Positions 28,053 to 38,583 of a stretch of 64,000 bases of DNA are shown here, one piece after another. Every line of letters begins with the position of its first letter. Position 1 is the stretch's first letter. Made by a program: the position numbers and the translations under genes. The stretch is from NCBI RefSeq assembly GCF_000172795.2, contig NZ_CP020947.1:3413001-3477000 (forward strand). Reading direction: 5' to 3'. Origin of the DNA: Rhizobium sp. CIAT894. Lineage in GTDB: Bacteria > Pseudomonadota > Alphaproteobacteria > Rhizobiales > Rhizobiaceae. The notes below the pieces were generated by a model. It did not search any database. It saw nothing but the letters and a program-made list of their open reading frames with translations, and had not been told where the DNA came from.

Positions 28053-28901
28053 CTAACCGAGCTCCAGCGTCGTCACCCCGAAGACATGCTTGATCTGGAT
28101 GGCCGGCGCCGGCCCGCGATACATGCGCATCGTCTCGAACACCGGTTGCAGGCCGAGGCCTTCGGCAAGCGCGACCGCCTCCTGGTTCTCCGCGGGGATA
28201 TCGATGAAGATTGCAGCCCCTTTTGCCTCAGGGATCAATTCGGCAAGCAGTGCTGCGGCGCTGTCGGCGTCGTTGGCAAAAAGCGGGCCGATCTTGTAGC
28301 CCTCATAGCAGCGGCGGATCGTGCCGTAACCGCGGATCTTGCCGCTTTTGCGTACCACAGCCGAGCGACGGCCCTTGCGGCCGGTACACCAGGCGGCGAG
28401 GAAAGCATCCCGCGGCTGCGGAAAGATCGCCGAATCATAACGCTGCAGGCCTTCGAGGCGCGAATCCAGCACCGGCTGCGCAACAAGCGTCGAGACCGGC
28501 AAGGAGGCGGCGACGCCGCCGTAGCGAATGGTGGAATAGGCGGGTTCGAAGCCGGCCTTGCGGTAGTTGTCCTGCTGTGCGGCCACACCGTCGAGGCCGA
28601 TGGTCCGGTCTTGCGCGCTTGATATGCCCGCCTCCCAGATCGCCTTGCCGTAACCCTTGCCGCGGAAATCGGGATGGACGATGTAGAGGCCGAGGAAAGC
28701 GAAACTCTCGCCATATTTGACGACCGAGATCGAACCGACCGGGACTTCACCCATGGCGCCGACGAAGAATCCGGACGAATCGGCCTCGAGAAATGCAAGC
28801 GAATCGTCGAGGCCCGGATTCCAGCCCTCTTGGCGCGCCCATTCGAGCACGAGTTCCAGTTCGCCGGGCCGCATCGAACGAACGGCAAATTCCGAATTCA
28901 T
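28053..28901 (-). CDS. GNAT-family N-acetyltransferase with C-terminal acetyltransferase-like domain
   Basis: A 282-residue protein with an N-terminal GNAT domain (FAVRSMRPGELELVLEWARQ, acetyl-CoA loop VHPDFRGKGYGKAIWEA) and a second ~130-residue domain (YDSAIFPQPRDAFLAAW onward) like that of YitH-type proteins. The target is unknown. The start at 28901 (MNSEFAVRS) opens the domain; an upstream extension to 28955 looks non-coding. Confidence 0.85.
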   Translation of the reverse strand: MNSEFAVRSMRPGELELVLEWARQEGWNPGLDDSLAFLEADSSGFFVGAMGEVPVGSISVVKYGESFAFLGLYIVHPDFRGKGYGKAIWEAGISSAQDRTIGLDGVAAQQDNYRKAGFEPAYSTIRYGGVAASLPVSTLVAQPVLDSRLEGLQRYDSAIFPQPRDAFLAAWCTGRKGRRSAVVRKSGKIRGYGTIRRCYEGYKIGPLFANDADSAAALLAELIPEAKGAAIFIDIPAENQEAVALAEGLGLQPVFETMRMYRGPAPAIQIKHVFGVTTLELG

Positions 28902-29198
28902 GCGACCTTCCCAGATTGAATGTCCCGCAAGTTCATCCCGGCAACGGCAAAGCAATTGCCGGGTCCCCGGCTCCCCGATTGCAGCCGAAAATGACGAAGA
29001 ACCACGCGCTCATGGTCTTGGCGACGCGTATAGTCATTTTCGATGCAATGCAGAAAGCTTCGTTTCCGCATTACCATGAAACAGGACCGTTGCAAGCTCA
29101 AGAAAATTACTTGCGCGTCAATTCTCCTCCCGCCGATGGGAGCAAAACGCCGCACCGAAGAGATATCGCACGCCCGTCTTCAAAAGCGGGGAAACATC

Positions 29199-30989
29199 TT
29201 AACCGCCAATCACGGCCTTTTGCTTTTGGCTTCCGCTCTTCGTCGATGAAAAAAGCCGGTCCATCTCGGCCGCCGGAGCGGGATAACCGAACGCATAACC
29301 CTGCAAGCCGTCGCAGCCGAGTTCAGCCATCACGACGGCATGGGCTTCAGTCTCTATGCCTTCGGCGATCACCTCGACATCGAGTGCCTTGGCGATCTCC
29401 ACGATCGAACCCACCACGCGCCGCTGTTCGGCGGCACCGACGACCTCGGCGATGAGCTGCCGGTCGATCTTCAGCCGCTTCGGCCGCAGCTTGACGAGAC
29501 CGATGAGCGAGGCGTGGCCGGATCCGAAATCGTCGATCTCGATGTCGATGCCCATCTGTTTGATATCGCCGATATGATCGAGCAGTTTTTCGTCGCTGTC
29601 GTCGAGGAAAATCGTCTCGACCAGTTCGAAGACGATCACGCCGGGCGGGATATCGAGTTTCCTCAGCTTGCCGAGCAAGGTCGGGTCGGCAAGGCGGGAC
29701 GCCGAGATATTGACGGCGATGCGCGGAACAGCGAGGCCCCGCAACATCCAGAACAGTCTGTCTTCCAGGACGCTTTTGAGGATCGCCGCGTCGATCTCCG
29801 CCGCCAGCCCGTGCTCGTCGGCGATCTTGAGGAATACCCCCGGGGCGAGCACGCCCTTCTCGGGATGTTTCCAGCGCGCCAGCGCCTCGAAGCCGATGAC
29901 ATCACGCGTCCGGGCGTCGAGCTGCACCTGATAATAGGGAACGATCTCGCCACGCTCCAGCCCGAGCTTCAGCTCTTCGACGAGGCGACGCTTGGCGCGC
30001 AGATCCTCCTGCAGCTGCCGCGTGAAGAATTCGACGCGGTTGCGCCCGAGCTTCTTGGCCTGGTAGAGCGCCAGATCGGATTCGGCAAGCAGGCTGCGCG
30101 CCCGCCGATCGCCGCTCCAGGAAACGCCGATCGAGGCGCCGGATTGCAGCATCTCCTGACCGAAGCGGATCTTTTTCCGCAGCCGGCGCTGAACGTCCTC
30201 GGTAATCAGCTTCAGCTCAGCGAGATCGCTGAAATTGATCAACACGATAACGAATTCGTCGCCGCCGACGCGGGCGACCATACCGTTTGCAGGAATGGCG
30301 GCAGTGATGCGAAGGGCTGCGGCCTTGAGAACGGCGTCGCCGGCCGCATGACCGTGACTGTCGTTGATCTGCTTGAACTGGTCGAGGTCGAGATGCAAGA
30401 CGCCGAGCGTCGTAATGCTTCTGTCGGCCGGCAGCTCCGTCAGCCGCTTGTCGAGAAGGCGACGGTTCGGCAAGCCGGTGAGATAATCGTGATCGGCGAC
30501 GTGCTCGATGCGGGCATTACTTTCCTCCAGCGCCAACGCCCTCGCCTCTGCCACCACCTTCTGCCGCGCGAGTTCCGCATTGAGCAGTACGTCGGCAGTC
30601 ACATCCCATTCAGCGCCGATGAAGGAGGGCAGCCCCTCCGCATCCACGTAGAAATGCGCGCGTGAGCGCAGATGGCGGATTTCGCCGCTCGGCAGGACGA
30701 TCCGAAATTGTGAATTATAGGCGCCCCGTGTTGCAATCGCCTCATCGAAGTCGCGTTCGGCCTGCTCGCGATCGTCGGGATGGATCGCGTTCGACCAAAG
30801 CGATGCCGGCACCAGACGGAAGCTCTCCCCAGTCTCATAAAGGCGGTGCATCTGCGCATCCCACAAGATCCCGTCCTGCTCGATGCTGTGCTCCCAGACA
30901 CCGATCTGAGAGGCATCGAGAGCAAGTTCGAGCCGACGCAGAAGATCCTGAAACTCTCGTTCGGATCGTGTGGCTTTGTTCTCTGGCAC
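29199..30989 (-). CDS. GGDEF-EAL cyclic-di-GMP protein with PAS-type sensor
   Basis: A 596-residue cytoplasmic protein. A PAS/PAC fold covers residues ~15-135 (LDASQIGVWEHSIEQDGILW). A GGDEF domain with intact motif GGDEF lies at ~243-247, and an EAL domain with intact EAL motif (GFEALARWKHPEKG, ~366) and downstream EIDDFGSGHASL. Both active sites look complete, so it may make and degrade c-di-GMP. No RxxD inhibitory site was seen at the usual place. The start is GTG at 30989 with a weak ribosome site. It has no membrane helix. Confidence 0.9.
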   Translation of the reverse strand: MPENKATRSEREFQDLLRRLELALDASQIGVWEHSIEQDGILWDAQMHRLYETGESFRLVPASLWSNAIHPDDREQAERDFDEAIATRGAYNSQFRIVLPSGEIRHLRSRAHFYVDAEGLPSFIGAEWDVTADVLLNAELARQKVVAEARALALEESNARIEHVADHDYLTGLPNRRLLDKRLTELPADRSITTLGVLHLDLDQFKQINDSHGHAAGDAVLKAAALRITAAIPANGMVARVGGDEFVIVLINFSDLAELKLITEDVQRRLRKKIRFGQEMLQSGASIGVSWSGDRRARSLLAESDLALYQAKKLGRNRVEFFTRQLQEDLRAKRRLVEELKLGLERGEIVPYYQVQLDARTRDVIGFEALARWKHPEKGVLAPGVFLKIADEHGLAAEIDAAILKSVLEDRLFWMLRGLAVPRIAVNISASRLADPTLLGKLRKLDIPPGVIVFELVETIFLDDSDEKLLDHIGDIKQMGIDIEIDDFGSGHASLIGLVKLRPKRLKIDRQLIAEVVGAAEQRRVVGSIVEIAKALDVEVIAEGIETEAHAVVMAELGCDGLQGYAFGYPAPAAEMDRLFSSTKSGSQKQKAVIGG

Positions 30990-31145
30990 GCGGTTTCAGC
31001 CTTAGCTGCTTTGCATAACTGTAATATGGTCTCAAGCCGGCATTAATGAAGCCTTGTTCCAATAACCGAATTCGTGACGAGGTGAACCGTTCGTTACGGC
31101 TTCCTCTTTTGGATCAAAGAAATTGCAGCTCCCAGCACATCACGA

Positions 31146-32930
31146 TCAGTGGTTGTGTCTCGGCGGATTTTTCGCGATCCTGCGGAAATCCGTCGCCCCC
31201 TCCAGCACCGCACCGTCCGACAATTGCGTGACCGAGCGGCGGTAGATCTGCTGCCACGGCGTCGCATCCGCCGGCACCGGCGGAATACCTTCGCCCTTGC
31301 GCCGCTCGATCTCGGTCTCGTCGACCAGCATGTTGCAGCGTCCCTGATTGAAGTCGATGCGGATGACGTCGCCGGTGCGAAGCCAGGCGAGGCCGCCGCC
31401 GGCAGCACTTTCCGGCGAAGCGTTGAGGATCGAGGGGCTGTCGGCCGTGCCCGATTGGCGGCCATCGCCGATCGTCGGCAGGCTGCTTATGCCGCGTTTC
31501 AGCAGGTGATCCGGCGGCTGCATGTTGACGACCTCAGCCGAGCCCGGCCAGCCGAGCGGCCCGGCGCCGCGGATAACGAGGATAGTATTTTCGTCGATGC
31601 CGAGTTCAGGATCGTTGATACGCCGATGATAATCCTCCGACCCGTCGAAAACCACTGCCCGGCCCTCGAACACGCCCTCGCGCCCAGGCTCCTGGAGGTA
31701 GCGCCGGCGGAAATCCTCCGACACGACACTCATCTTCATGATCGCGAAATCGAACAGATTGCCCTTGAGGACGAGGAAGCCGGCTCGCTCCTTCAGCGGC
31801 GTCTGGAATGGCCGTATAACCTCGCGGTCGCGCGCTTCCTTGCCCTCCAGGTTCTCGGCCATCGACCGGCCCGTCACGGTGCGACAGTCGCCATCGAGCT
31901 TTCCGGCCTGCAGCAATTCCCACATGACCGCCGGCGTGCCGCCGGCACGATGAAAGCGCTCACCGAGATAGGCGCCCGCCGGCTGGACATTGGCCAGCAG
32001 CGGAATATCGAAGCCATGCACCTGCCAGTCGTCGGGATGAAGTTCGACGCCGGCGTGCCTGGCCATCGCAGCCAGATGCGGTTGCGCATTAGTCGAGCCG
32101 CCGATCGCCGAATTGGTGCGGATGGCGTTGAGGAATGCCGCGCGCGTCAGGATATCGGACGGCTTCAGATCCTCGGAGACGATCTCGACGGCACGCCGCC
32201 CGGTCCGATAAGCCATCTGGCCGCGCTCACGGTAGGCGGCCGGAATGGCGCTGCAGCCGGTCAGCGACAGGCCGAGCGCTTCGGCAAGGGCGTTCATCGT
32301 CGAAGCCGTGCCCATCGTATTGCAATGGCCGACGGATGGAGCCGAATCGAGCGCTGCCTGCAGGAATTCTTCCCGATCGATCTCGCCAGCCGCATATTTC
32401 CGCCGCATCCGCCAGATCACCGTGCCGGAGCCCGCCAGTTCCCCCTCATGCCAACCGTCGAGCATCGGGCCGCCGGAAAGCACGATCGCCGGAATATCGA
32501 CGGTCGAAGCCGCCATGATCGCCGAAGGCGTGGTCTTGTCGCAGCCGGTGGTCAGCACCACGCCGTCGAGCGGATAGCCGTAGAGGATTTCGACGAGGCC
32601 GAGATAGGCGAGATTACGGTCGAGGGCGGCCGTCGGGCGCTTGCAGTTCTCGAAGATCGGATGGGTGGGAAATTCGATTGGAATGCCGCCGGCATCGCGA
32701 ATGCCGTCGCGCACGCGTTTGGCAAGTTCGACATGCACCCTGTTGCAGGGTGTCAGATCGCTGCCGCTCTGGGCAATCCCGATGATCGGCTTGCCCGAGC
32801 GCAGCTCTTCCGGCGTGATGCCGTAATTCATGAAACGCTCGAGATAGAGCGCCGCCATGTCGATGTGGTCGGGATTGTCGAACCAGTCCTGCGAACGCAG
32901 ACGCCGCTTCGGAGAATGGCTGTCCGTCAC
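31146..32930 (-). CDS. IlvD/EDD-family sugar-acid dehydratase (arabinonate/xylonate type)
   Basis: A 594-residue Fe-S dehydratase. Cluster-ligand cysteines are C62 (LTPCNRVH), C130 ([10 protein letters not shown]) and C203 ([11 protein letters not shown]). Their spacing equals that recalled for the structurally studied R. leguminosarum L-arabinonate dehydratase ([2Fe-2S], C59/C127/C200). The sequence resembles pentonate dehydratases more than biosynthetic IlvD. It dehydrates an aldonic acid to a 2-keto-3-deoxy acid. It overlaps the upstream reductase gene by 4 bp, suggesting one catabolic operon. The exact sugar acid is not settled. Confidence 0.85.
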   Translation of the reverse strand: MTDSHSPKRRLRSQDWFDNPDHIDMAALYLERFMNYGITPEELRSGKPIIGIAQSGSDLTPCNRVHVELAKRVRDGIRDAGGIPIEFPTHPIFENCKRPTAALDRNLAYLGLVEILYGYPLDGVVLTTGCDKTTPSAIMAASTVDIPAIVLSGGPMLDGWHEGELAGSGTVIWRMRRKYAAGEIDREEFLQAALDSAPSVGHCNTMGTASTMNALAEALGLSLTGCSAIPAAYRERGQMAYRTGRRAVEIVSEDLKPSDILTRAAFLNAIRTNSAIGGSTNAQPHLAAMARHAGVELHPDDWQVHGFDIPLLANVQPAGAYLGERFHRAGGTPAVMWELLQAGKLDGDCRTVTGRSMAENLEGKEARDREVIRPFQTPLKERAGFLVLKGNLFDFAIMKMSVVSEDFRRRYLQEPGREGVFEGRAVVFDGSEDYHRRINDPELGIDENTILVIRGAGPLGWPGSAEVVNMQPPDHLLKRGISSLPTIGDGRQSGTADSPSILNASPESAAGGGLAWLRTGDVIRIDFNQGRCNMLVDETEIERRKGEGIPPVPADATPWQQIYRRSVTQLSDGAVLEGATDFRRIAKNPPRHNH

Positions 32931-33838
32931 TGTTTTCCTCCCGGCCGACCATTCTTCTCTTCGAGATGGAGGAGCAGACCGCTGTGGTCCTTCTCACCAT
33001 TGCCGTTGGCGACGAATTCACTGAATTCGGCGTGCACGGCCGCCGTCAGCGGCAGGGTCAACGACAGGGACTTCGCCGTCTCCATGGCGGCGTTCAGATC
33101 CTTCAGCTGGTTGCTGGACGAACCGCCTGGAGTAAACTGCCGCTCGACCATGCGCTTGCCGTGGAGTTCGAGGATGCGGCTCTCGGCGAAGCCGCCGCGA
33201 ATGGCGTCCCGGAAAGCGGCCGGCGAACCGCCGCCGGCCGTGATCAGCATCATCGCTTCGGCAACGGCGCCGATCGTCACTGCGACAATCTGCTGGTTGG
33301 CAAGCTTGGCAAGCTGGCCCGATCCGCTTGGGCCGACGCGGGTGACACGCCCCATCGGCGCAAAAACGTCCTGAAGCTTTTCGATCACCGCCTCGTCGCC
33401 GCCCGCCATGATCGCCAGCGTACCGGCCTCCGCTCCAACGACGCCGCCGGAAACCGGCGCATCGACATGAGCGATGCCGCGCTCAGCAAGCCGCGCCGCA
33501 TGATCACGGGCAAAATGTGGGGCGATTGAACTCATGTCGATAACGATAGCGCCGGACGCCACCGCATCGGCCACGCCGCGGTCGAACAAAACGTTTCCGA
33601 CGGCTTCGGCGTTGGTCAGCATGGTGATGACGACATCAGCCCCCGAAACGGCATCCCCGGGCGTTTCCGCAAGGACCGCACCGTCCGCTGCCAGCGCCTT
33701 AGCCTTGCCGGGATCGCGATTCCAGACGGTGACGGCAAAGCCCGCACCCAGCAGCCGGCGGGCCATCGGCGCGCCCATCAGGCCGGTGCCGAGGAAGGCG
33801 ATCCGCCTGCCGTCATGACCTCTGCTCGAACCTGTCAT
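32927..33838 (-). CDS. NAD(P)-dependent beta-hydroxyacid dehydrogenase
   Basis: A 303-residue member of the 3-hydroxyisobutyrate dehydrogenase/tartronate semialdehyde reductase family. It has the Rossmann motif [20 protein letters not shown], substrate-binding [22 protein letters not shown] and catalytic Lys in [10 protein letters not shown]. The stop overlaps the dehydratase start (ATGA), so the pair is co-translated. It may reduce an aldehyde acid produced from the dehydratase pathway; the substrate is unproven. Confidence 0.88.
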   Translation of the reverse strand: MTGSSRGHDGRRIAFLGTGLMGAPMARRLLGAGFAVTVWNRDPGKAKALAADGAVLAETPGDAVSGADVVITMLTNAEAVGNVLFDRGVADAVASGAIVIDMSSIAPHFARDHAARLAERGIAHVDAPVSGGVVGAEAGTLAIMAGGDEAVIEKLQDVFAPMGRVTRVGPSGSGQLAKLANQQIVAVTIGAVAEAMMLITAGGGSPAAFRDAIRGGFAESRILELHGKRMVERQFTPGGSSSNQLKDLNAAMETAKSLSLTLPLTAAVHAEFSEFVANGNGEKDHSGLLLHLEEKNGRPGGKQ

Positions 33839-34006
33839 TCAGTCCTCCCAACTGTTGTCAGTCTTTGATAGTCCCCTCGCCCACCGATGCAAATCGTTTT
33901 AATCGGCGGAGCGCATTTTGTCGGATGCCGAAGCATGCGCAAAACGATACGGGCGAGAACCGAAGTTCCCGCCCGATTTACTCGACAAAGGAAGGTTGAA
34001 TTCCGT

Positions 34007-37000
34007 TTATTCGGCCGCGAGCCGGATGACCTCGGCCTCTTCTTCCTTGTGTTCGTCCGGCTTGTGCTGGACGAGCGGACGATTGCCCGCCAGCCGCCGC
34101 AGCAGCACGTAGAAGACAGGCGTCATGAAGATGCCGAAGAACGTCACCCCGATCATGCCCGAGAAGACCGCGACACCCATGGCCGCGCGCATTTCGGCGC
34201 CGGCGCCGGTGGAGACGACAAGCGGCACGACACCCATGATGAAGGCGAGCGAGGTCATCAGGATCGGGCGAAGGCGAAGGCGGCTGGCCTCGATCGCGGC
34301 TTCCCGCGGCGTCCTGCCCTCGAACTCCAGTTCGCGGGCGAATTCCACGATCAGGATCGCGTTCTTCGCCGATAGACCGACAAGCACCACAAGACCGATC
34401 TGGGTGAAGATATTGTTGTCTCCACCGGTGAGCCAGACGCCCGTCAGCGCGGCCAGCACACCCATCGGCACGATCATGATGATCGCCAGCGGCAAGGTCA
34501 GGCTTTCATACTGGGCAGCCAGCACCAGGAAGACGAGCAGCAGGGCCAGAGGGAAGACGACGATGCTCGAATTGCCGGCGAGGATCTGCTGGTAGGTCAG
34601 ATCCGTCCATTCGAAGTCGATGCCCGCAGGCAGGGTCTCGTGCAGGATCTTCTCGATTGCCGCCTGCGCCTGGCCGGACGAGAAGCCCGGGGCCGGGCCG
34701 CCGTTGATATCGGCGGCGAGGAAACCGTTATAACGGTTCGCGCGCTCCGGACCAGTGCTCGGCTCGACTTTCAAAAGGGCCGACAGCGGGATCATCTCAC
34801 CCGATGCCGAACGGACCTTCAACTGGCCGATATCTTCCGGCTGGGCGCGGAACTTCGCATCGGCCTGCACCCGGACGCTGTATGTGCGGCCGAAGGCGTT
34901 GAAGTCGTTGACGTAAAGCGAACCGAGATAGATCTGCAGCGTCTGGAAGACATCGGTGACGGAAACCCCGAGCTGCTCGGCCTTGGCGCGGTCGAGATCG
35001 GCATAGAGCTGCGGCACGTTGATCTGGAAGCTGGAGAACAGGCCGGCAAGCTCAGGCGTCTGATAGGCCTTGCCGAGTACCGCCTTGGTCGCCTCGTCGA
35101 GCGCCTGGTTGCCCAAGCCAGCGCGATCCTCGATCTGCAGCTTGAAGCCGCCCGTCGTGCCGAGGCCGTTGACCGGCGGCGGCGGGAACATGGCGATGAA
35201 GGCATCCTGGATGGCGCCGAATTTCTGGTTCAGCGCCATGGCGATGGCGCCGCCGGAAAGATCCGGCGTCTTGCGCTCCTCGAAATCCTTCAGCGTCACG
35301 AAAACGATGCCGGCATTCGAGGAATTGGTGAAACCGTTGATCGACAGTCCCGGGAAGGCGATCGCATTGGCAACGCCCGGCTGGGCGAGCGCAATGTCGG
35401 TCATGCGCTTGATGACGTCTTCCGTGCGGTCGAGGCTTGCAGCGTCCGGCAATTGAGCGAAGCCGATCAGATATTGCTTGTCCTGGGAGGGCACGAAGCC
35501 GCCGGGAACCGTCGTGAACAGGCTGTAGGTCGCGCCGACCAGCGCCAGATAGATCACCATGACGATGCTCTTGCGCGACAGCAGACCGCCGACACCCTTG
35601 CCATAGGCATTCGAGCCCGCGCCGAAAACACGGTTGAAGCCGCGGAAGAACCAGCCGAAGATCGCATCCATGAACCGCGTCAGCCAGTCCTTCGGCGCAT
35701 GGTGGCCCTTCAGCAGAAGGGCCGCGAGCGCCGGAGACAGGGTGAGCGAGTTGAAGGCCGAGATGACGGTCGAGATTGCGATCGTCAGGGCGAACTGGCG
35801 ATAGAACTGTCCCGACAGGCCGGAGATGAAGGCGAGCGGCACGAAGACCGCAACGAGCACCAGCGCGATCGCGACGATCGGACCGGAGACTTCCTTCATC
35901 GCCTTGTAGGTGGCAGCCCGCGGCGAGAGCCCGTGTTCGATGTTGCGCTCGACGTTTTCGACCACGACGATCGCGTCATCAACGACGATACCGATCGCCA
36001 GCACTAGACCGAACAGGCTGAGCGCGTTGATCGAGAAGCCGAAGACATACATGACCGCGAAGGTGCCGATGATCGAGACCGGAACCGCGATCAGCGGGAT
36101 GATCGACGCGCGCCATGTCTGCAGGAACAGGATGACGACGAGCACGACGAGCGCAATGGCCTCGAGCAACGTGTCGATCACCTTCTCGATCGAGGCACGC
36201 ACGAATTTCGTCGTATCGTAGACGATCTCGTATTTGACGCCCTCGGGCATGGCGAGCTGCAGCTGATCCATGGTCGCGCGCACATTGTCGGCGATCTCGA
36301 TCGCGTTCGATCCGGGCGCCTGAAGTACGGCGACGGCAACGGCCGGCTTGCCGTCGAGCAGCGAGCGCAGCGTATAGTCGGCAGCGCCGAGCTCGATGCG
36401 GGCGACATCGCGAAGGCGGGTGATCTCGCCATTGGCGCCCGTCTTGACGATGATGCTGCCGAACTCCTCGGGCGTGCGCAGGCGGCCCTGGGCATTGACG
36501 TTGAGCTGCAGATCCACACCCGGCTGGCTTGGCGATGCGCCGATAATGCCGGCGGCGGCCTGAACGTTCTGGGAACTGATGGCGTTGCTGATGTCGCTGG
36601 CGGCGAGATCATGCTCTGCAGCCTTCTGCGGGTCGATCCAGACACGCATCGAATAGTCGCCGGCGCCGAAGACCTGCACCTGACCGACGCCGGCGATGCG
36701 GGCGAGCCGATCCTTGATATTCAGCGTCGCGTAATTGCGAAGATAGGTAATGTCGTGATTGTCGCCGTCGGAGACGAGGTTGACGACCATGATGAAGTCG
36801 GGCGAACTCTTGACCGTGGTGATCCCGAGCGCACGGACTTCCGCCGGCAGCCGCGGTTCGGCCTGGCTGACCCGGTTCTGCACGAGCTGCTGCGCCTTGT
36901 CGGCGTCGGTGCCGAGCTTGAAGGTGACGGTCACGTTGAGCACGCCGTCGGATGTCGCCTGGCTGGACATGTAGAGCATGCCCTCGACGCCGTTGATCTG

Positions 37001-37207
37001 CTCTTCGAGCGGTGTGGCCACCGTTTCGGCGATGACCGACGGGTTGGCGCCGGGATAGGTGGCGCGCACGACGATCGACGGCGGCACGACTTCCGGATAT
37101 TCGGAAATCGGCAGCGCGCGCAGGCCGATCAGGCCGGCAACCACGATGAGGACCGATAGAACGCCGGCAAAGACCGGACGGTCGACAAAGAATCTGGAGA
37201 TGTTCAT
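34007..37207 (-). CDS. RND efflux pump inner-membrane transporter (AcrB/MexF type)
   Basis: A 1066-residue HAE1-family proton antiporter: N-terminus MNISRFFVDRPVFAGVLSVL, 12 membrane helices, periplasmic porter loops, and proton-relay Asp pair in GIVVDDAIVVVENVERN. It lies 137 bp after its adaptor gene on the same strand. It exports drugs or other amphiphiles with an outer-membrane factor not encoded here. The closest pattern is the MexF/BepE-like branch. Confidence 0.93.
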   Translation of the reverse strand: MNISRFFVDRPVFAGVLSVLIVVAGLIGLRALPISEYPEVVPPSIVVRATYPGANPSVIAETVATPLEEQINGVEGMLYMSSQATSDGVLNVTVTFKLGTDADKAQQLVQNRVSQAEPRLPAEVRALGITTVKSSPDFIMVVNLVSDGDNHDITYLRNYATLNIKDRLARIAGVGQVQVFGAGDYSMRVWIDPQKAAEHDLAASDISNAISSQNVQAAAGIIGASPSQPGVDLQLNVNAQGRLRTPEEFGSIIVKTGANGEITRLRDVARIELGAADYTLRSLLDGKPAVAVAVLQAPGSNAIEIADNVRATMDQLQLAMPEGVKYEIVYDTTKFVRASIEKVIDTLLEAIALVVLVVILFLQTWRASIIPLIAVPVSIIGTFAVMYVFGFSINALSLFGLVLAIGIVVDDAIVVVENVERNIEHGLSPRAATYKAMKEVSGPIVAIALVLVAVFVPLAFISGLSGQFYRQFALTIAISTVISAFNSLTLSPALAALLLKGHHAPKDWLTRFMDAIFGWFFRGFNRVFGAGSNAYGKGVGGLLSRKSIVMVIYLALVGATYSLFTTVPGGFVPSQDKQYLIGFAQLPDAASLDRTEDVIKRMTDIALAQPGVANAIAFPGLSINGFTNSSNAGIVFVTLKDFEERKTPDLSGGAIAMALNQKFGAIQDAFIAMFPPPPVNGLGTTGGFKLQIEDRAGLGNQALDEATKAVLGKAYQTPELAGLFSSFQINVPQLYADLDRAKAEQLGVSVTDVFQTLQIYLGSLYVNDFNAFGRTYSVRVQADAKFRAQPEDIGQLKVRSASGEMIPLSALLKVEPSTGPERANRYNGFLAADINGGPAPGFSSGQAQAAIEKILHETLPAGIDFEWTDLTYQQILAGNSSIVVFPLALLLVFLVLAAQYESLTLPLAIIMIVPMGVLAALTGVWLTGGDNNIFTQIGLVVLVGLSAKNAILIVEFARELEFEGRTPREAAIEASRLRLRPILMTSLAFIMGVVPLVVSTGAGAEMRAAMGVAVFSGMIGVTFFGIFMTPVFYVLLRRLAGNRPLVQHKPDEHKEEEAEVIRLAAE

Positions 37208-37344
37208 ATCAAAGCCCTCTCCGGGGTGAACATGGATGCAAAATCCCTCTCCGGCAGCCTGGGAGCCGCCGGCGGGTCATATCATTTCGGGTATCAGCCC
37301 TCCCCGGGCGAGGCATTGCCTTGCCCCCCGGGAAGGCGAAGTCC

Positions 37345-38535
37345 TTACTGCGCGGTCGCGACCTTCTCTTCCATCTGCGGGACGACGACGGCGCCCGGAC
37401 GGATGCGCTGCAGGCCGTTGACGACGATCTTCTCACCGGCAGTCAGGCCGCTTTCGACCACCCGCTGACCGTCGGCCAGCGTCCCGAGCTGGACCTGCCG
37501 GTAGGCGACCTTGTTCTCACCGTCGACGACGAAGACGAATTTCTTGTCCTGGTCGGTGCCGACGGCACGGTCGCTGATGACGATCTTGTTCTCGGCCTTC
37601 GGCTGACCCATGCGGACCCGAACGAACTGGCCGGGGATGAGACGCCCGCCCGGATTGTCGAACACGGCGCGTACGGCGATCGTGCCGCTTGATGCATCGA
37701 CCTCGTTGTCGATCAGCTGCAGCTTGCCCTTGATCGGCGTGCCTTCGTCTGCGAGCGTGCCGACCTGAACCGGGATCTCTTCGACGGCAGGCAAGGCGCC
37801 GTCCGTCTGCGGAAGCTGGGCAAGTGCGCGCGTCACCATCTCTTCGCTGGCATTGAAGCTCGCATAGATCGGATCGACCGAAACGAGCGTTGTCAGTTCA
37901 GGCGAGGCCGAGCCGGCGGCGACGAGGTTGCCGGCGGTCACCTCGATCTTGCCGATGCGGCCGGACACCGGAGCCCGCACCTGCGTATAATCGAGATCGA
38001 GCTGGGCCGACTGCAGTGCGGCCTGCGCCGAACGCAGCCCCGCCTGGGCCTCGGCCAGCGTGCTCTGCCGCTGGTCGAGATCGCTCTGGGAGATGGTACG
38101 ATTGTCGGAAAGCCGGCGGCCGCGATCGAGCTCGGTCTGAGCCAGGCTGACCTTGGCATCGGCCGAAGCGACCTGGCCTTGCGCCTGCGCCACGCTCGCC
38201 TGATAGGGAGCCGGGTCGATGGTAAAGAGCAGGTCGCCCTGCTTGACCAGCGCTCCTTCGCGGAAAGCCACCGCCAGGATGGCGCCGGCAACGCGCGAAC
38301 GCACCTGCACCCGGTCGACCGCTTCGAGACGGCCGGAGAAATTTTCCCAGGCCGTCACGTCGCGCGCCGCGACGACGGCAACCGTCACCGGCACGGCGGG
38401 AGGCTGCGCAGGGGCGGAAGCGGCCGTGGCTGTCGTGCTCATCGGCAATTCGAAAAACAATGCGGCGCCGGAAACGGACGCAACAAGGCCTAAGCCGGCG
38501 CCCACCAGGGCCCAGCGTTTACTTCTGGACGTCAT
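37345..38535 (-). CDS. RND efflux periplasmic adaptor (MFP)
   Basis: A 396-residue membrane fusion protein with an N-terminal anchor or signal helix, a lipoyl-like half (VQVRSRVAGAILAVAFREGA ... QVRAPVSGRIGKIEVTAGNL), an alpha-hairpin between the halves, and a beta-barrel plus membrane-proximal domain. The start at 38535 follows AAGGAG. It is the first gene of the operon with the RND transporter. Confidence 0.92.
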   Translation of the reverse strand: MTSRSKRWALVGAGLGLVASVSGAALFFELPMSTTATAASAPAQPPAVPVTVAVVAARDVTAWENFSGRLEAVDRVQVRSRVAGAILAVAFREGALVKQGDLLFTIDPAPYQASVAQAQGQVASADAKVSLAQTELDRGRRLSDNRTISQSDLDQRQSTLAEAQAGLRSAQAALQSAQLDLDYTQVRAPVSGRIGKIEVTAGNLVAAGSASPELTTLVSVDPIYASFNASEEMVTRALAQLPQTDGALPAVEEIPVQVGTLADEGTPIKGKLQLIDNEVDASSGTIAVRAVFDNPGGRLIPGQFVRVRMGQPKAENKIVISDRAVGTDQDKKFVFVVDGENKVAYRQVQLGTLADGQRVVESGLTAGEKIVVNGLQRIRPGAVVVPQMEEKVATAQ

Positions 38536-38583
38536 CAGTGCTCTCCTTGCGGCCCCCAAGGCCGCCGAAATATCAGGTCTTCT

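Noticed and set aside
31149..33374. 741-codon plus-strand frame opposite the dehydratase and reductase
   Set aside because: Both minus-strand genes carry full family motifs; the antisense frame has none.
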